DNA from: Promethearchaeota archaeon
GTDB lineage: Archaea > Asgardarchaeota > Lokiarchaeia > Sigyniarchaeales > Promethearchaeaceae
DNA: 64,000 bases
NCBI GenBank assembly: GCA_016933055.1
Contig: JAFGBS010000001.1
Location: 1-64,000, forward strand
Reading direction: 5' to 3'
Shown: piece by piece, positions 56,025-63,982 of the stretch
Position numbering within the stretch: the stretch's first letter is position 1
How the letters are laid out: every line of letters starts with the position of its first letter
The notes under the pieces: generated by a model
Seen by the model: only the letters and a program-made list of their open reading frames with translations
Told to the model about the DNA's origin: nothing
Database searches by the model: none
Program-made: the position numbers and the translations under genes

Positions 56025-56384
56025 TTAAAAAATATCTACATTTTCGGGATCAAGATTTTCGTTTAATTTACCCCTATTTTTTAACCAATTAGCTTGTGTT
56101 CCAGTATATCTCCAGATAATCATGCATTTCTCGCGCTTCTCTTTCTTTTTGGTTTCAAATTCCCATGGAGTGACTAATACTAAATCACCCAGTCTAACCC
56201 ACATACGTTTTCGAATTTTCCCGCGGATAATACCTACTCGTATAACCCCATCCTCGCATTTCACTAACATGCGGTCTCCACCGAAATTCTCTATGATTAT
56301 TGCATACATTTCCCCGTTTTCTCGGTTAGCGTATCGTATTTTTCGTTGATCGGTTCCTGTCTGATTACTTTTTTTTCCTGGCAT
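56025..56384 (-). CDS. Translation initiation factor aIF1A
   Basis: 119 residues, ATG start. The OB-fold is plain: ANRENGEMYAIIIENFGGDRMLVKCEDGVIRVGIIRGKIRKRMWVRLGDLVLVTPWEF is the conserved S1-like barrel of eIF1A/aIF1A. The N-terminal Lys/Gly/Asn-rich tail and the C-terminal tail are also characteristic. It promotes ribosome scanning and subunit joining with aIF2 and aIF5B. It lies 64 bases downstream of the Spt5 gene on the same strand, so a shared transcript is likely. Confidence 0.95.
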   Translation of the reverse strand: MPGKKSNQTGTDQRKIRYANRENGEMYAIIIENFGGDRMLVKCEDGVIRVGIIRGKIRKRMWVRLGDLVLVTPWEFETKKKEKREKCMIIWRYTGTQANWLKNRGKLNENLDPENVDIF

Positions 56385-56448
56385 GGTATCACTTTTGAAT
56401 TATATTTAATAGAATACTAAATGTTTACGATTATTTAGGTGAGATATA

Positions 56449-57225
56449 TCACATCATGAATTTAGCCCAGTCATCATCTTCCTCTTCTTCATCCTCTTCT
56501 TCCTCTTCATCTTCTTGATCCAAAAATTCATCTTCTTCTTCCACTTCTTCTTCCCCCTCCTCTGAGAATGAGAATGTGTCATCCGTGGAGTGACCTATCT
56601 CCTCTGCAACCATTACTCGTGCGGGTTCTTCTTGTGTGATTGATTCAATAGCTTGAACTCCCTCCTCCGGAGGAACCTCCTCCTCTTCTTGAAGAACATA
56701 TTCTGTCACCGCTTTCTTTTGTTTTTCAATCAATCGCAAGTGATCAGCGTGTTTTTTGACCGTGATGTTACTTGCCTCCCCATCCCCGATTAACCTGAGG
56801 GTAACTTCTTCTTTAGTCTCCTTTTTAGGCATTGTAATAACTTGGGCTTTCTTGTCTTTGAAAAAACCTTCCACAATCTCTACTATATCACCCTCTTCTA
56901 TTATATTTACAATCCGTTCGGGTTTAATTATGTGTTCTATTTCATCCAAAGGAATTGAACCTACTACTTTTCCTCGGACATGGGGAACACCATTAGTAAT
57001 GAGGATTACATCCCTCTGATGGATTGCTTCAATGAAAACATATCCTCGAAATTTTACATCAGCTGTTAAAATAGCTTTTAGATCAGGTACAGGATGTATC
57101 GTTCGCAATCGATTAAATATTAAATCTTGTACTGTTTTTTCCCGTCCAATGGTCGTCCTTACGGCAAATATAGTAGTTTGTGTGCTTTGACTGGTTTGTG
57201 CACCTTCTGATGACTTTTCACTCAC
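56449..57225 (-). CDS. spt5: Transcription elongation factor Spt5 with extended acidic tail
   Basis: 258 residues, starting at GTG. A short N-terminus precedes the NGN domain (about residues 18-105: FAVRTTIGREKTVQDLI ... GYVFIEA, GVPHVRGKVVG) and the KOW motif (about 115-140: EEGDIVEIVEGFFKDKKAQVI). Archaeal Spt5 is usually about 150 residues. This one continues about 100 residues with a strongly acidic, Glu-rich tail (EEEEVPPEEGVQ ... FSEEGEEEVEEEDEFLDQ) that ends DDDWAKFMM. Spt5 with Spt4 clamps RNA polymerase. The tail resembles an acidic region of eukaryotic Spt5 in composition, though placed at the opposite end. Confidence 0.94.
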   Translation of the reverse strand: MSEKSSEGAQTSQSTQTTIFAVRTTIGREKTVQDLIFNRLRTIHPVPDLKAILTADVKFRGYVFIEAIHQRDVILITNGVPHVRGKVVGSIPLDEIEHIIKPERIVNIIEEGDIVEIVEGFFKDKKAQVITMPKKETKEEVTLRLIGDGEASNITVKKHADHLRLIEKQKKAVTEYVLQEEEEVPPEEGVQAIESITQEEPARVMVAEEIGHSTDDTFSFSEEGEEEVEEEDEFLDQEDEEEEEDEEEEDDDWAKFMM

Positions 57226-57364
57226 TTTGCATTCCTTCTGACTACCTTAACTAATTAATTGTTGGATAAATTTTTTTCGTTTCTAACCATAAATTTTTTT
57301 CGATGAAGGTGAAAGATAGCTATATCTATCGAAACAAAACAAACTAAATCAAGGGGTACAAATT

Positions 57365-58114
57365 ATGATTTTCAGTTTTTTTATCATGCGATCAACCGGA
57401 GAAACAATTTTCGTTGATGATTGTCGTACCGATTTTAATGTACCCCTCCTTTCGGGTTTTATTAGTGCTCTTTTTTCTTTTTTAGATAAAGCACTTCACA
57501 CAACCGATATTTTTTCACTGGATGTAGCATTACTTCGATTTATTTTTTCCACCTCGGAAATTGGGAATTCCACATATTATTTTGTGTTATTAGTACAACG
57601 TATTGATACATTGTCGGAATATCAACCAAAACTAAATCTGGTTAAACATAAATTTATTGAGCAATATTCTGACACTCTAAAAAATTGGACAGGAGGTAAT
57701 ACTGCCATATTTGAAGGATTTCGAAAAATTCAGAGGCAGATTTTTGAAACTGTGCCTTTATCTATCCCAGAATTAATAAAAAAAGAATTAAGTGAAACAA
57801 TTAAGTACGTTTCCGACTCAAATGATAATCTTAAGGGCGTTGCGATTTTATCACCAACCGGATCTGTAATAGTTTCATCCCTTAACACACTCACACTTAT
57901 AAAAATCATTGAAATTCTTGAGGGAAGATATTATACAGGTGCAAAAACCGTTAATCAGCTTATCTCTAAAGAAGAAGAAGGGATATTAGTATTAATTGGG
58001 GGAAAGACCGTAATTCTTGCTACAATATTTGATAAAAGTACCCCGCTAGGAACTACTCTAGTGGAGAGTAAACTTCTTGCAGAATCGCTAAACAAAATCA
58101 TTGAAGACTCCTAG
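57365..58114 (+). CDS. Tandem longin- and roadblock-like domain protein
   Basis: 249 residues, ATG start; a Met eight residues later is another candidate. Residues 1-125 look like a longin domain: strand FSFFIMRSTGETIFVDD, a helix with LLSGFISALFSFLDKA, a strand with YYFVLLVQRID, and helices LVKHKFIEQYSDTLKNW and AIFEGFRKIQRQIFE. Residues 150-249 look like a roadblock/LC7-type fold: LKGVAILSPTGSVIVSSL, a helix KIIEILEGRY, strands ILVLIGGKTVILATIF and a final helix. Such modules form dimers that dock onto small GTPases. It lies 174 bases upstream of the next gene on the same strand, and a Rab-like GTPase is 3 kb away. Confidence 0.72.
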   Translation: MIFSFFIMRSTGETIFVDDCRTDFNVPLLSGFISALFSFLDKALHTTDIFSLDVALLRFIFSTSEIGNSTYYFVLLVQRIDTLSEYQPKLNLVKHKFIEQYSDTLKNWTGGNTAIFEGFRKIQRQIFETVPLSIPELIKKELSETIKYVSDSNDNLKGVAILSPTGSVIVSSLNTLTLIKIIEILEGRYYTGAKTVNQLISKEEEGILVLIGGKTVILATIFDKSTPLGTTLVESKLLAESLNKIIEDS

Positions 58115-58288
58115 AACATTATCTAGGATGTATCTAACTTGAATGGTTGGAATTTTTACATAATATTGGAGAAATTTTTTTAACGATAACACTTGTAAGA
58201 TCCATCACTAATACCTCCCTATTCAGTGGATATTAAGTAAACTTCGCAAACAATATTAAGCAGAACAACAACATATTCGGTAAATTTA

Positions 58289-59611
58289 ATGAAGCTATTG
58301 ATGACTAACATGATCAACTTGGACTGTATTTACTTTCTTCGACGCACGGATAATTTTCTACTCTTTGCAATGAATGATCTGTCGATTGAAAAATCCTACC
58401 TGCAAATAGACTATCTCCAAATTTTATCTCGATTCCGACTTAATTTCAATCGTGATCCCTCTCGTTTTCCTTCTGAGGATACCATCAATGAAATCGAAGA
58501 TGAAGAACAAAAAAGATATCTTCAAGAACAAATTCATGGTATTAATAGCTCAAACTCCAGAAAGATAGTTCCCTATTACGAAGACATGGAGAATCTGCTT
58601 TGTGGTATACCCCAAACGATAAAATTCACGGACAAGAATAAAACTTATTATTTTTATTTCATTGTAAACGCAAATGCAGTGCTGATTTGCGTCAGTAATG
58701 AATTTGATGATTCATTAAGATCAGATCTCATCCCAATCAGTCGTTGTTTTGAGCAAGAATTTCCTGTGGATAAAATTACGAAAGCTTCAGATATTTTGTA
58801 CTCCGAAAAAATCATATTCAGCTTCATAGAAAACCTTACTAAGAAAGTAATTAACCGCTATTATATACCCCATATTCCTCATTTTTTATATCCTTCAAAT
58901 AGTGTTACTCATTTACTTGTTCAGAATTCAATTAATGACGATAAAAAAATTTACAATGAGATAAAACCATTTTATGACTATTTATCCCATTCTAAACGAA
59001 ATAATATAAGTGTCTATGAACGATTATCAGTGGAGATTGATGGTATCTCGGATATCAAATCAATTGCAGAAACTACTCAATTGGATATTAATGAATTATC
59101 GCAAATTATGGTATTTTTATGGATAAAAGGTCATATAATCTTCCGGATTCCTATATTTGGGTGGAATATATTTGAACGCACCCATAAATCAAATGAATTT
59201 CTTCTAGACGGAAGTGAATCCCAAAAAGAGCTTTTAAATTTCTATGGAGGAGGTAAAATTATTTCACTTCTTTCTCGTTTTGACGGTAGAAGTACGATTG
59301 CAGAAATCCAGAAAAAAATGAATATCAATGAATTAAGATATATGCGTTATGTCTATGATCTATTGGATATGGATCTTATTCAAAAAGCAGAAATATATCC
59401 CGTTTTACGTCACATTGGACAAGAAATCGTTCCTTTGTTAGTAATTCAAGGGTTAAAACAAAAAGATTTGAAAATTATCGAAGAACTTGAGTCGCAATTT
59501 GATGGATCTAAATCTATTACAAGTGTAGCTTTAAAAATGGATGAATCTCCTGAGAAAATCAAACAAATTTTAGATAAAATCCCCGAATTTGTCCAATATA
59601 ATACTATCTAA
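58289..59611 (+). CDS. Longin-like/triple winged-helix protein, possibly Nprl2-related
   Basis: 440 residues, ATG start. Residues about 9-180 have alternating strands and helices suggestive of a longin fold. Three tandem winged-helix-like repeats follow at residues 242-286 (YERLSVEIDGISDIKSIAETT...), 322-366 (ISLLSRFDGRSTIAEIQKKM...) and 393-436 (EELESQFDGSKSITSVALKM...), each with the phrase '(I/F)DG.(S/D)(I/T).(S/E)IA/V'. The first repeat recalls the human NPRL2 sequence 'LPYIDGFRHIQKISAEADV...YYGVVTLVSIFQYSNVY'. NPRL2 is a GATOR1 subunit acting on Rag GTPases. The similarity is by eye and needs a profile search. It is transcribed with the longin-roadblock gene upstream. Confidence 0.65.
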   Translation: MKLLMTNMINLDCIYFLRRTDNFLLFAMNDLSIEKSYLQIDYLQILSRFRLNFNRDPSRFPSEDTINEIEDEEQKRYLQEQIHGINSSNSRKIVPYYEDMENLLCGIPQTIKFTDKNKTYYFYFIVNANAVLICVSNEFDDSLRSDLIPISRCFEQEFPVDKITKASDILYSEKIIFSFIENLTKKVINRYYIPHIPHFLYPSNSVTHLLVQNSINDDKKIYNEIKPFYDYLSHSKRNNISVYERLSVEIDGISDIKSIAETTQLDINELSQIMVFLWIKGHIIFRIPIFGWNIFERTHKSNEFLLDGSESQKELLNFYGGGKIISLLSRFDGRSTIAEIQKKMNINELRYMRYVYDLLDMDLIQKAEIYPVLRHIGQEIVPLLVIQGLKQKDLKIIEELESQFDGSKSITSVALKMDESPEKIKQILDKIPEFVQYNTI

Positions 59612-59656
59612 ATTTATCCAAACAATTGAGAAATGTTTTAGAGGAATCATATCTGA

Positions 59657-59668
59657 GTTTTTTTATAC
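59657..59668 (+). promoter_or_regulatory. Candidate TATA box for the eL22-citG pair
   Basis: The T-rich element gtttttttatac lies about 34 bases upstream of ATG 59698, which fits an archaeal TATA box with a short leader. Assigned by eye. Confidence 0.3.
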
Positions 59669-59697
59669 ATAATTATTAGCATTTTATGTGAGTAAAA

Positions 59698-60012
59698 ATG
59701 GCAAAGAAGCGACAAAAGACTAAGATCGAAACCCAAGTAATGCATATCAATTTGAATCATCTGCTTTCAGAGAGTGACAAATATATAAAAGATTTGGTGA
59801 GTTTTCTGGAGGAGAAAATTGATCAGTTAAAAACTACTCGAGATGGAAATCTGCTAAAATTAACCGTTCCTAAAACTCTTTCCACCCGTGATTTGCGTAC
59901 ATATCTTAAGAAATTCTTATATACTGCAGCTTTAAGTGATAAATATCGTCCTATTGCGTTGCAGACTGAGGAAAGGGGTTTCGAAATCTTCAAAAAACCA
60001 GAATATGAATAA
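59698..60012 (+). CDS. Ribosomal protein eL22 homologue
   Basis: 104 residues, ATG start. A basic N-terminus (AKKRQKTKIETQ) is followed by VSFLEEKIDQLKTTRDGNLLKLTVPKTLSTRDLRTYLKKFLYTAALSDKYRPIALQTEERGFEIFKK. It follows eukaryotic eL22: 'FEQFLQERIKV...[46 protein letters not shown]'. eL22 is a eukaryotic large-subunit protein absent from most archaea and reported in Asgard archaea. It ends where the CitG gene begins (8-base overlap), so the two are co-transcribed. Confidence 0.8.
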   Translation: MAKKRQKTKIETQVMHINLNHLLSESDKYIKDLVSFLEEKIDQLKTTRDGNLLKLTVPKTLSTRDLRTYLKKFLYTAALSDKYRPIALQTEERGFEIFKKPEYE

Positions 60013-61054
60013 TCCCTCTTTTTTGATCAGATTGAATCAGAAAACTCTAATCACTATTGCACTCAATTCAAGTTTACTGGAAATTCGAACATGGCCTAAA
60101 CCAGGAAATGTTCATAAAACTCAGAATTTCCTTAAGACAACTTATACGGACTTTCTCACCGCAATATATAATGGAAAATCCGTGTGGAATGATTTACTTC
60201 AAACATTAGAAAGTTCGAAAGATAACACAAGCACTATCTATGTGAAAACTTTAATGAAGGCTGTAAAACAGATGCGTTCAGTTCAATCGGGTGGTAACGT
60301 CCTACTTGGGCATTACCTTCTAAATATCCCTTTATTTATGGGCGCCTTCTATTGCATGAAGCATGAAATATTGGATGAATCACAATTTTGGAAATATATA
60401 CATGAAATTTTCAATAAATCTTCCTCACATGATACAATTGTTTTATTTAACGCGATTCGTTTAGCTCAACCGGGAGGAATGGGAACACGGAAGAAATATG
60501 ACTTATACAATCAAAACGTAGAATCAGAATTAATTAAGGATGATATAAATCTACTAAAAATATTTGAATTAAGTAAAAATTATGACACAATTAGTGAACA
60601 ATTAGTATCTAATTATAATTTTGCCCGAACAACAATCATATCCATCTTAATAAAATATCAGTCCGAATATCCCGATATGAACACAACATTTCCTAGGATT
60701 TGTTTAAACCAGATTTTACAACAAGATGTCATTGAAATTTCTGAAGATTTGAATGAATACATCGTAAGAGTATTTTTACATATCTTGTCTCAAAGAATAG
60801 ATACTCTTATTGCTAGAAAAACATCCGTATCCCAAGCAGAACAAGTGAGTAAAAAAGCAAAAAAGATCGTGGATCAATTTTCACGTGTTGCAAGAGATGA
60901 TTGGTTTGGTCTAGTACTGCAATTTGATAGTGAATTGCAGCGATTTAATGGAAAATTAAATCCTGGTACTACGGCTGACTTATTGGCCTGTTCGTTATTC
61001 ATATATCTGATTAAACAGCAATTATTCAACAAGAACCTAGTGAATTCCTTGTAA
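60005..61054 (+). CDS. CitG-like triphosphoribosyl-dephospho-CoA synthase family protein
   Basis: 349 residues from ATG 60005; the longer frame runs into the eL22 gene and the usual family start (IALNSSLLEIRTWPKPGNVHK) lies just after this ATG. The signatures TWPKPGNVH near residue 32, NVLLGHYLLNIPLFMGA near residue 98, and RLAQPGGMGT near 155 agree with CitG/MdcB proteins, which make the prosthetic-group precursor of citrate and malonate lyases. Archaeal homologues occur without those lyases and their role is not known. It overlaps the eL22 gene by 8 bases and its 3' end overlaps the convergent GTPase gene by 18 bases. Confidence 0.85.
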   Translation: MNNPSFLIRLNQKTLITIALNSSLLEIRTWPKPGNVHKTQNFLKTTYTDFLTAIYNGKSVWNDLLQTLESSKDNTSTIYVKTLMKAVKQMRSVQSGGNVLLGHYLLNIPLFMGAFYCMKHEILDESQFWKYIHEIFNKSSSHDTIVLFNAIRLAQPGGMGTRKKYDLYNQNVESELIKDDINLLKIFELSKNYDTISEQLVSNYNFARTTIISILIKYQSEYPDMNTTFPRICLNQILQQDVIEISEDLNEYIVRVFLHILSQRIDTLIARKTSVSQAEQVSKKAKKIVDQFSRVARDDWFGLVLQFDSELQRFNGKLNPGTTADLLACSLFIYLIKQQLFNKNLVNSL

Positions 61055-61570
61055 TTCAAGAATTCTTTTGACAATTATCTCAAAAGCCCCCATAATATTT
61101 TCTCCCGTCTTAGATGAAATTTTGATATGTTCAAATAAATTCAGGGGTTCTAAGAACTCTTGAGCATAATCATCAGGCACAGAAATATCCTCCACTCGAT
61201 CTAATTTCGTCCCCACAAACAAAATTGGCAAATTGGGATCATGCCTTCTACAGATTCCCACCCATTCTTGTAATTTGTCTAAGGTCTTCATCCTTGTTAA
61301 ATCATATAATAAAAGAGCTCCTTTCGCCCCCATTACATAACTATCCAGCATGAATCTAAAGCGTTCTTGTCCCCCAAAATCCCATAACTGTAATGAACAC
61401 TCCACGGAATTCACAGGCATATTGAGGAGGAAAAATTCAACTCCAATAGTTATCTTCGTGTCTTCAATGAATTTACCATGAACAACTCTATGGAGTAATG
61501 TTGTCTTACCTACTCCTCCAGCACCTGCAACAAGAACTTTGAAAATATATTTTTTTGTAATAATTATCAC
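61037..61570 (-). CDS. Rab/Ras-like small GTPase
   Basis: 177 residues, starting at GTG. G1 is GAGGVGKTT, switch I lies in TKITIGVEFF, and G3 is WDFGGQERF with the catalytic Gln intact. G4 is GTKLD (TKxD as in Rho/Rac) and G5 is SSK. It lacks a C-terminal cysteine lipidation signal. It is clearly paralogous to the GTPase at 22350-22883, sharing TIGVEFF and the FGG switch, but keeps the Gln. It lies about 1.4 kb from the longin and winged-helix genes, whose eukaryotic relatives regulate such GTPases. Confidence 0.93.
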   Translation of the reverse strand: MIIITKKYIFKVLVAGAGGVGKTTLLHRVVHGKFIEDTKITIGVEFFLLNMPVNSVECSLQLWDFGGQERFRFMLDSYVMGAKGALLLYDLTRMKTLDKLQEWVGICRRHDPNLPILFVGTKLDRVEDISVPDDYAQEFLEPLNLFEHIKISSKTGENIMGAFEIIVKRILELQGIH

Positions 61571-61800
61571 CTTGTATGATGAGACTCATGGGTTAAAGAT
61601 TTGGAGTATACCGATTCGTGAGTAAAGTATCGTAATTTTAATCCTCAGTATGAATTGGCTAATTCTAACCTATATGGTTTATTTCATTACTCTTTTTTAG
61701 CTACTATATTTTGTAAATCCTTAATGTCTTTCCAAGAAAAATAACGGGGAGGAAGAAATAATTCTAAAAATTTTTCCGATAGCATAATCATATAAATATA

Positions 61801-62235
61801 ATGAATCTTGTCATTCTTGATGCCAATTTTTTGTTGGTACCCTCTCAGTTTGGAGTAGACATCTATGACGAAATAAGAATGCAATTAACTGGGAGTTTTC
61901 AATTCGTCTATGTTCCGGAAGTTATAGATGAGCTTAAGAATAAACAAAATAGAAGTTCAAGTAAAAAATTTAAAAGATCCGTAGACTTAGCGCTAAAATT
62001 ACTAGAATTTAATATGTCTGCCAAATCCCAGAATTTCTTGATAAACCCTCCCAACAAACCACAAAGTATCCCTGTTGATGAATATTTAATAAAACTAGCT
62101 CAAAATTTTTTGGAACAAAACATCGAAACTGTTTACATTGCTACCAATGACAAAGAATTGAAAAAATCTGCACTCACTCATGGTATACGAGTTATATACT
62201 TGCGACAGAAAAAATTTATCGAATTGTCCGTGTGA
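61801..62235 (+). CDS. PIN-domain RNase, Fcf1/Utp24-like
   Basis: 144 residues, ATG start. The N-terminus VILDANFLLVPSQFGVDIYDEI has the first metal-binding Asp and the 'NFLL.P.QFgvdI' phrase of archaeal Fcf1-like PIN proteins; VPEVIDELKNK, VDEYLIKLAQ (acidic residue) and YIATNDKELKKSALTHGIRVIYLR supply the remaining acidic residues. Fcf1/Utp24 cleaves pre-rRNA in eukaryotes. In archaea these proteins may be rRNA-processing nucleases or VapC-type toxins. No antitoxin gene is adjacent, which favours the rRNA role. Confidence 0.87.
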   Translation: MNLVILDANFLLVPSQFGVDIYDEIRMQLTGSFQFVYVPEVIDELKNKQNRSSSKKFKRSVDLALKLLEFNMSAKSQNFLINPPNKPQSIPVDEYLIKLAQNFLEQNIETVYIATNDKELKKSALTHGIRVIYLRQKKFIELSV

Positions 62236-62349
62236 TGGGACTAAATTCAGAAATTAATTGGAACAAGTTTATAGCATTGAAATTTTATACCATATTAACG
62301 GCATAATTATGACGAACAAACCAAAATCCCAAAAAAAAAATAAATCAAG

Positions 62350-62541
62350 GTGAAACATTTGACCACAACTGAAGGCATTCCAATTGATAGTTCTTCGGGG
62401 GACGAACCATTATGTAATGATGTGCCATGCCCGAGATGCCCGAAATGCTATAGCTCAACTATAGAACGCATGATATGGGATAAATTTAAACCGAAAAAAA
62501 TTATCCAATGCGAGGTATGTAAATTTTATTGGGTACTATGA
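62350..62541 (+). CDS. Small zinc-ribbon protein
   Basis: 63 residues, starting at GTG. The C-terminal part has CPRCPKC and CEVCKFYW, a zinc ribbon with two CxxC pairs (one preceded by an extra Cys). The N-terminal 25 residues are polar. Such small ribbons occur in archaeal transcription, translation and ubiquitin-like modules; the specific role is unclear. The gene overlaps the DUF167 gene by 6 bases at the 3' ends (convergent). A short frame that starts at ATG 62309 ends at TGA in the same region and is not part of it. Confidence 0.6.
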   Translation: MKHLTTTEGIPIDSSSGDEPLCNDVPCPRCPKCYSSTIERMIWDKFKPKKIIQCEVCKFYWVL

Positions 62542-62838
62542 ATTATCGGATTTTAAAATATTTAATATCTCTTCCTTCTGTTTTGAATCACTATTTTCTA
62601 TTAATATAGTTTTATTTTTAGATTTGTGTCCTGAAATAATTGATAGTTGAGTCTTTGATAACTTAAATACGCTGGATAAATATATTAAAAGCTCTTTATT
62701 CGCTTTACCTTTTACAGGGGGGGATTTTATAAACACAATAATATTTTCAGTATTGCTTTTGATTTGATTTTCCCTGCTATTTGGTTTGATTACTATATTG
62801 AGGAGTAGTCCTTTTTTTATTTCTCTAACCAAAGGCAT
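62536..62838 (-). CDS. DUF167/YggU-family protein
   Basis: 100 residues, ATG start. The family signature is complete: a strand with LLNIVIKPNSRENQI, the phrase IKSPPVKGKANKELLIYLS near residue 37, and LSIISGHKSKNKTILI near residue 65. The family (UPF0235, COG1872) is small, widely conserved, and has no confirmed function. It starts 4 bases after the stop of the nucleotidyltransferase gene and is probably co-transcribed with it. Confidence 0.93.
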   Translation of the reverse strand: MPLVREIKKGLLLNIVIKPNSRENQIKSNTENIIVFIKSPPVKGKANKELLIYLSSVFKLSKTQLSIISGHKSKNKTILIENSDSKQKEEILNILKSDNS

Positions 62839-62842
62839 ATTG

Positions 62843-63982
62843 TCACATCTCTAAATTTTTTACATATTCATTTCCATAATTTTCTCTCGTACCTATTACT
62901 AATTGAAAAAATGGAGATGATGGATTTTTTCCACTATATCTTGCCACTATATCATGTGGTGGATTTTGAATCTGCTGGAGTAAACCACAGATTTCAATTC
63001 TATTCCCTCGTTTGTAATATCCAATGTTTTCATGTTCGAAAATGAGAGCTCTACATAAGTTTGAGGATGAGACCTTTCCTTGTACTAGTCCTACAAAATG
63101 AACATCGTCTAGATATACTACACCAGGGTAATAATAGAGCCAATCATCATTCACAACAGTTGCTTGAATCACCATTCGCGAGTATTCTGGTACATTAATA
63201 AAATAAGTACTATCCAGCGCTAAAGTATTATTCTGTATCTCTTGTTCTGAGGGATTAAAAGCCATAGATAGATAAAACTTGGAAAAGAATAGTAAAAAAG
63301 GTTTATTTGTAATAAATACCGTACAATCTTCGATAGACATACCGGATTTTTGAGAAAATTTGTGCGCATTACTGACATTTTCCATCAAAGTCGGAGTACG
63401 TAGTTGTGAATGGACATTCACTAATCGGTGTATATTATAAAGAAATGCCATTAAATTTGATTTTCCATAAATTATTAAATCGATATCTGAATGTTTGTGT
63501 ATTCCCCCCCAGAGAATAGAGCCCGTAATCCCCATATCCCTTAGTGGTATATTTAGTTCGTTCTCAAAAACATGTGCAATTTCAACTGCGAGTTTTTCTT
63601 GTTCAGCTAAAGAATGAAATTTACTCTTAGGTGTATCAATTAGTTGTTCCAATTTTTTACGGGGACTTAGATAGAATTTTATTTTATTTTTGGGATATTG
63701 AATAAAATCTGAACCATACAATTCGCTATGTTCTCGGTAAGGATGGGATTCAATTATCGAAGCAGCAGTAGAACTGGAATATTGAGTGATAAGACGTTTG
63801 TAAGAATGATGGGTGATATCTGATTTCCAAAAAAAAATGTTTTGATCTTCTATTGTTTTTTCATATTTCTGTAAACAATATAGAGTATCCCTTGGATGCA
63901 CATATCCAAGAACTTGGTAAATTTGATCATCCTCATCATAGAAATAATCTCGATCATTCGGGAATTCGGGAATCATAGTCAT
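62843..63982 (-). CDS. Nucleotidyltransferase-domain protein
   Basis: 379 residues from ATG 63982; a GTG one codon upstream is possible. The nucleotidyltransferase fold is visible at about residues 152-170: GITGSILWGGIHKHSDIDLIIYG, which gives the G-S..(x)n..D-x-D metal-binding motif of pol-beta-like enzymes. The N-terminal region (DRDYFYDEDDQIYQVLGYVHPRD) and C-terminal region (VYLDDVHFVGLVQGKVSS ... NRIEICGLLQ) belong to a family of archaeal predicted nucleotidyltransferases. The target is unknown. Upstream sequence is cut by the window edge. Confidence 0.82.
   Translation of the reverse strand: MTMIPEFPNDRDYFYDEDDQIYQVLGYVHPRDTLYCLQKYEKTIEDQNIFFWKSDITHHSYKRLITQYSSSTAASIIESHPYREHSELYGSDFIQYPKNKIKFYLSPRKKLEQLIDTPKSKFHSLAEQEKLAVEIAHVFENELNIPLRDMGITGSILWGGIHKHSDIDLIIYGKSNLMAFLYNIHRLVNVHSQLRTPTLMENVSNAHKFSQKSGMSIEDCTVFITNKPFLLFFSKFYLSMAFNPSEQEIQNNTLALDSTYFINVPEYSRMVIQATVVNDDWLYYYPGVVYLDDVHFVGLVQGKVSSSNLCRALIFEHENIGYYKRGNRIEICGLLQQIQNPPHDIVARYSGKNPSSPFFQLVIGTRENYGNEYVKNLEM

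Noticed and set aside
62309..62353. Short frame from ATG 62309 ending at TGA, ahead of the zinc-ribbon gene, across an A10 homopolymer
   Set aside because: Adding or removing one A in the homopolymer still ends in a stop, so it does not extend the zinc-ribbon gene; 14 codons are too few to support alone.
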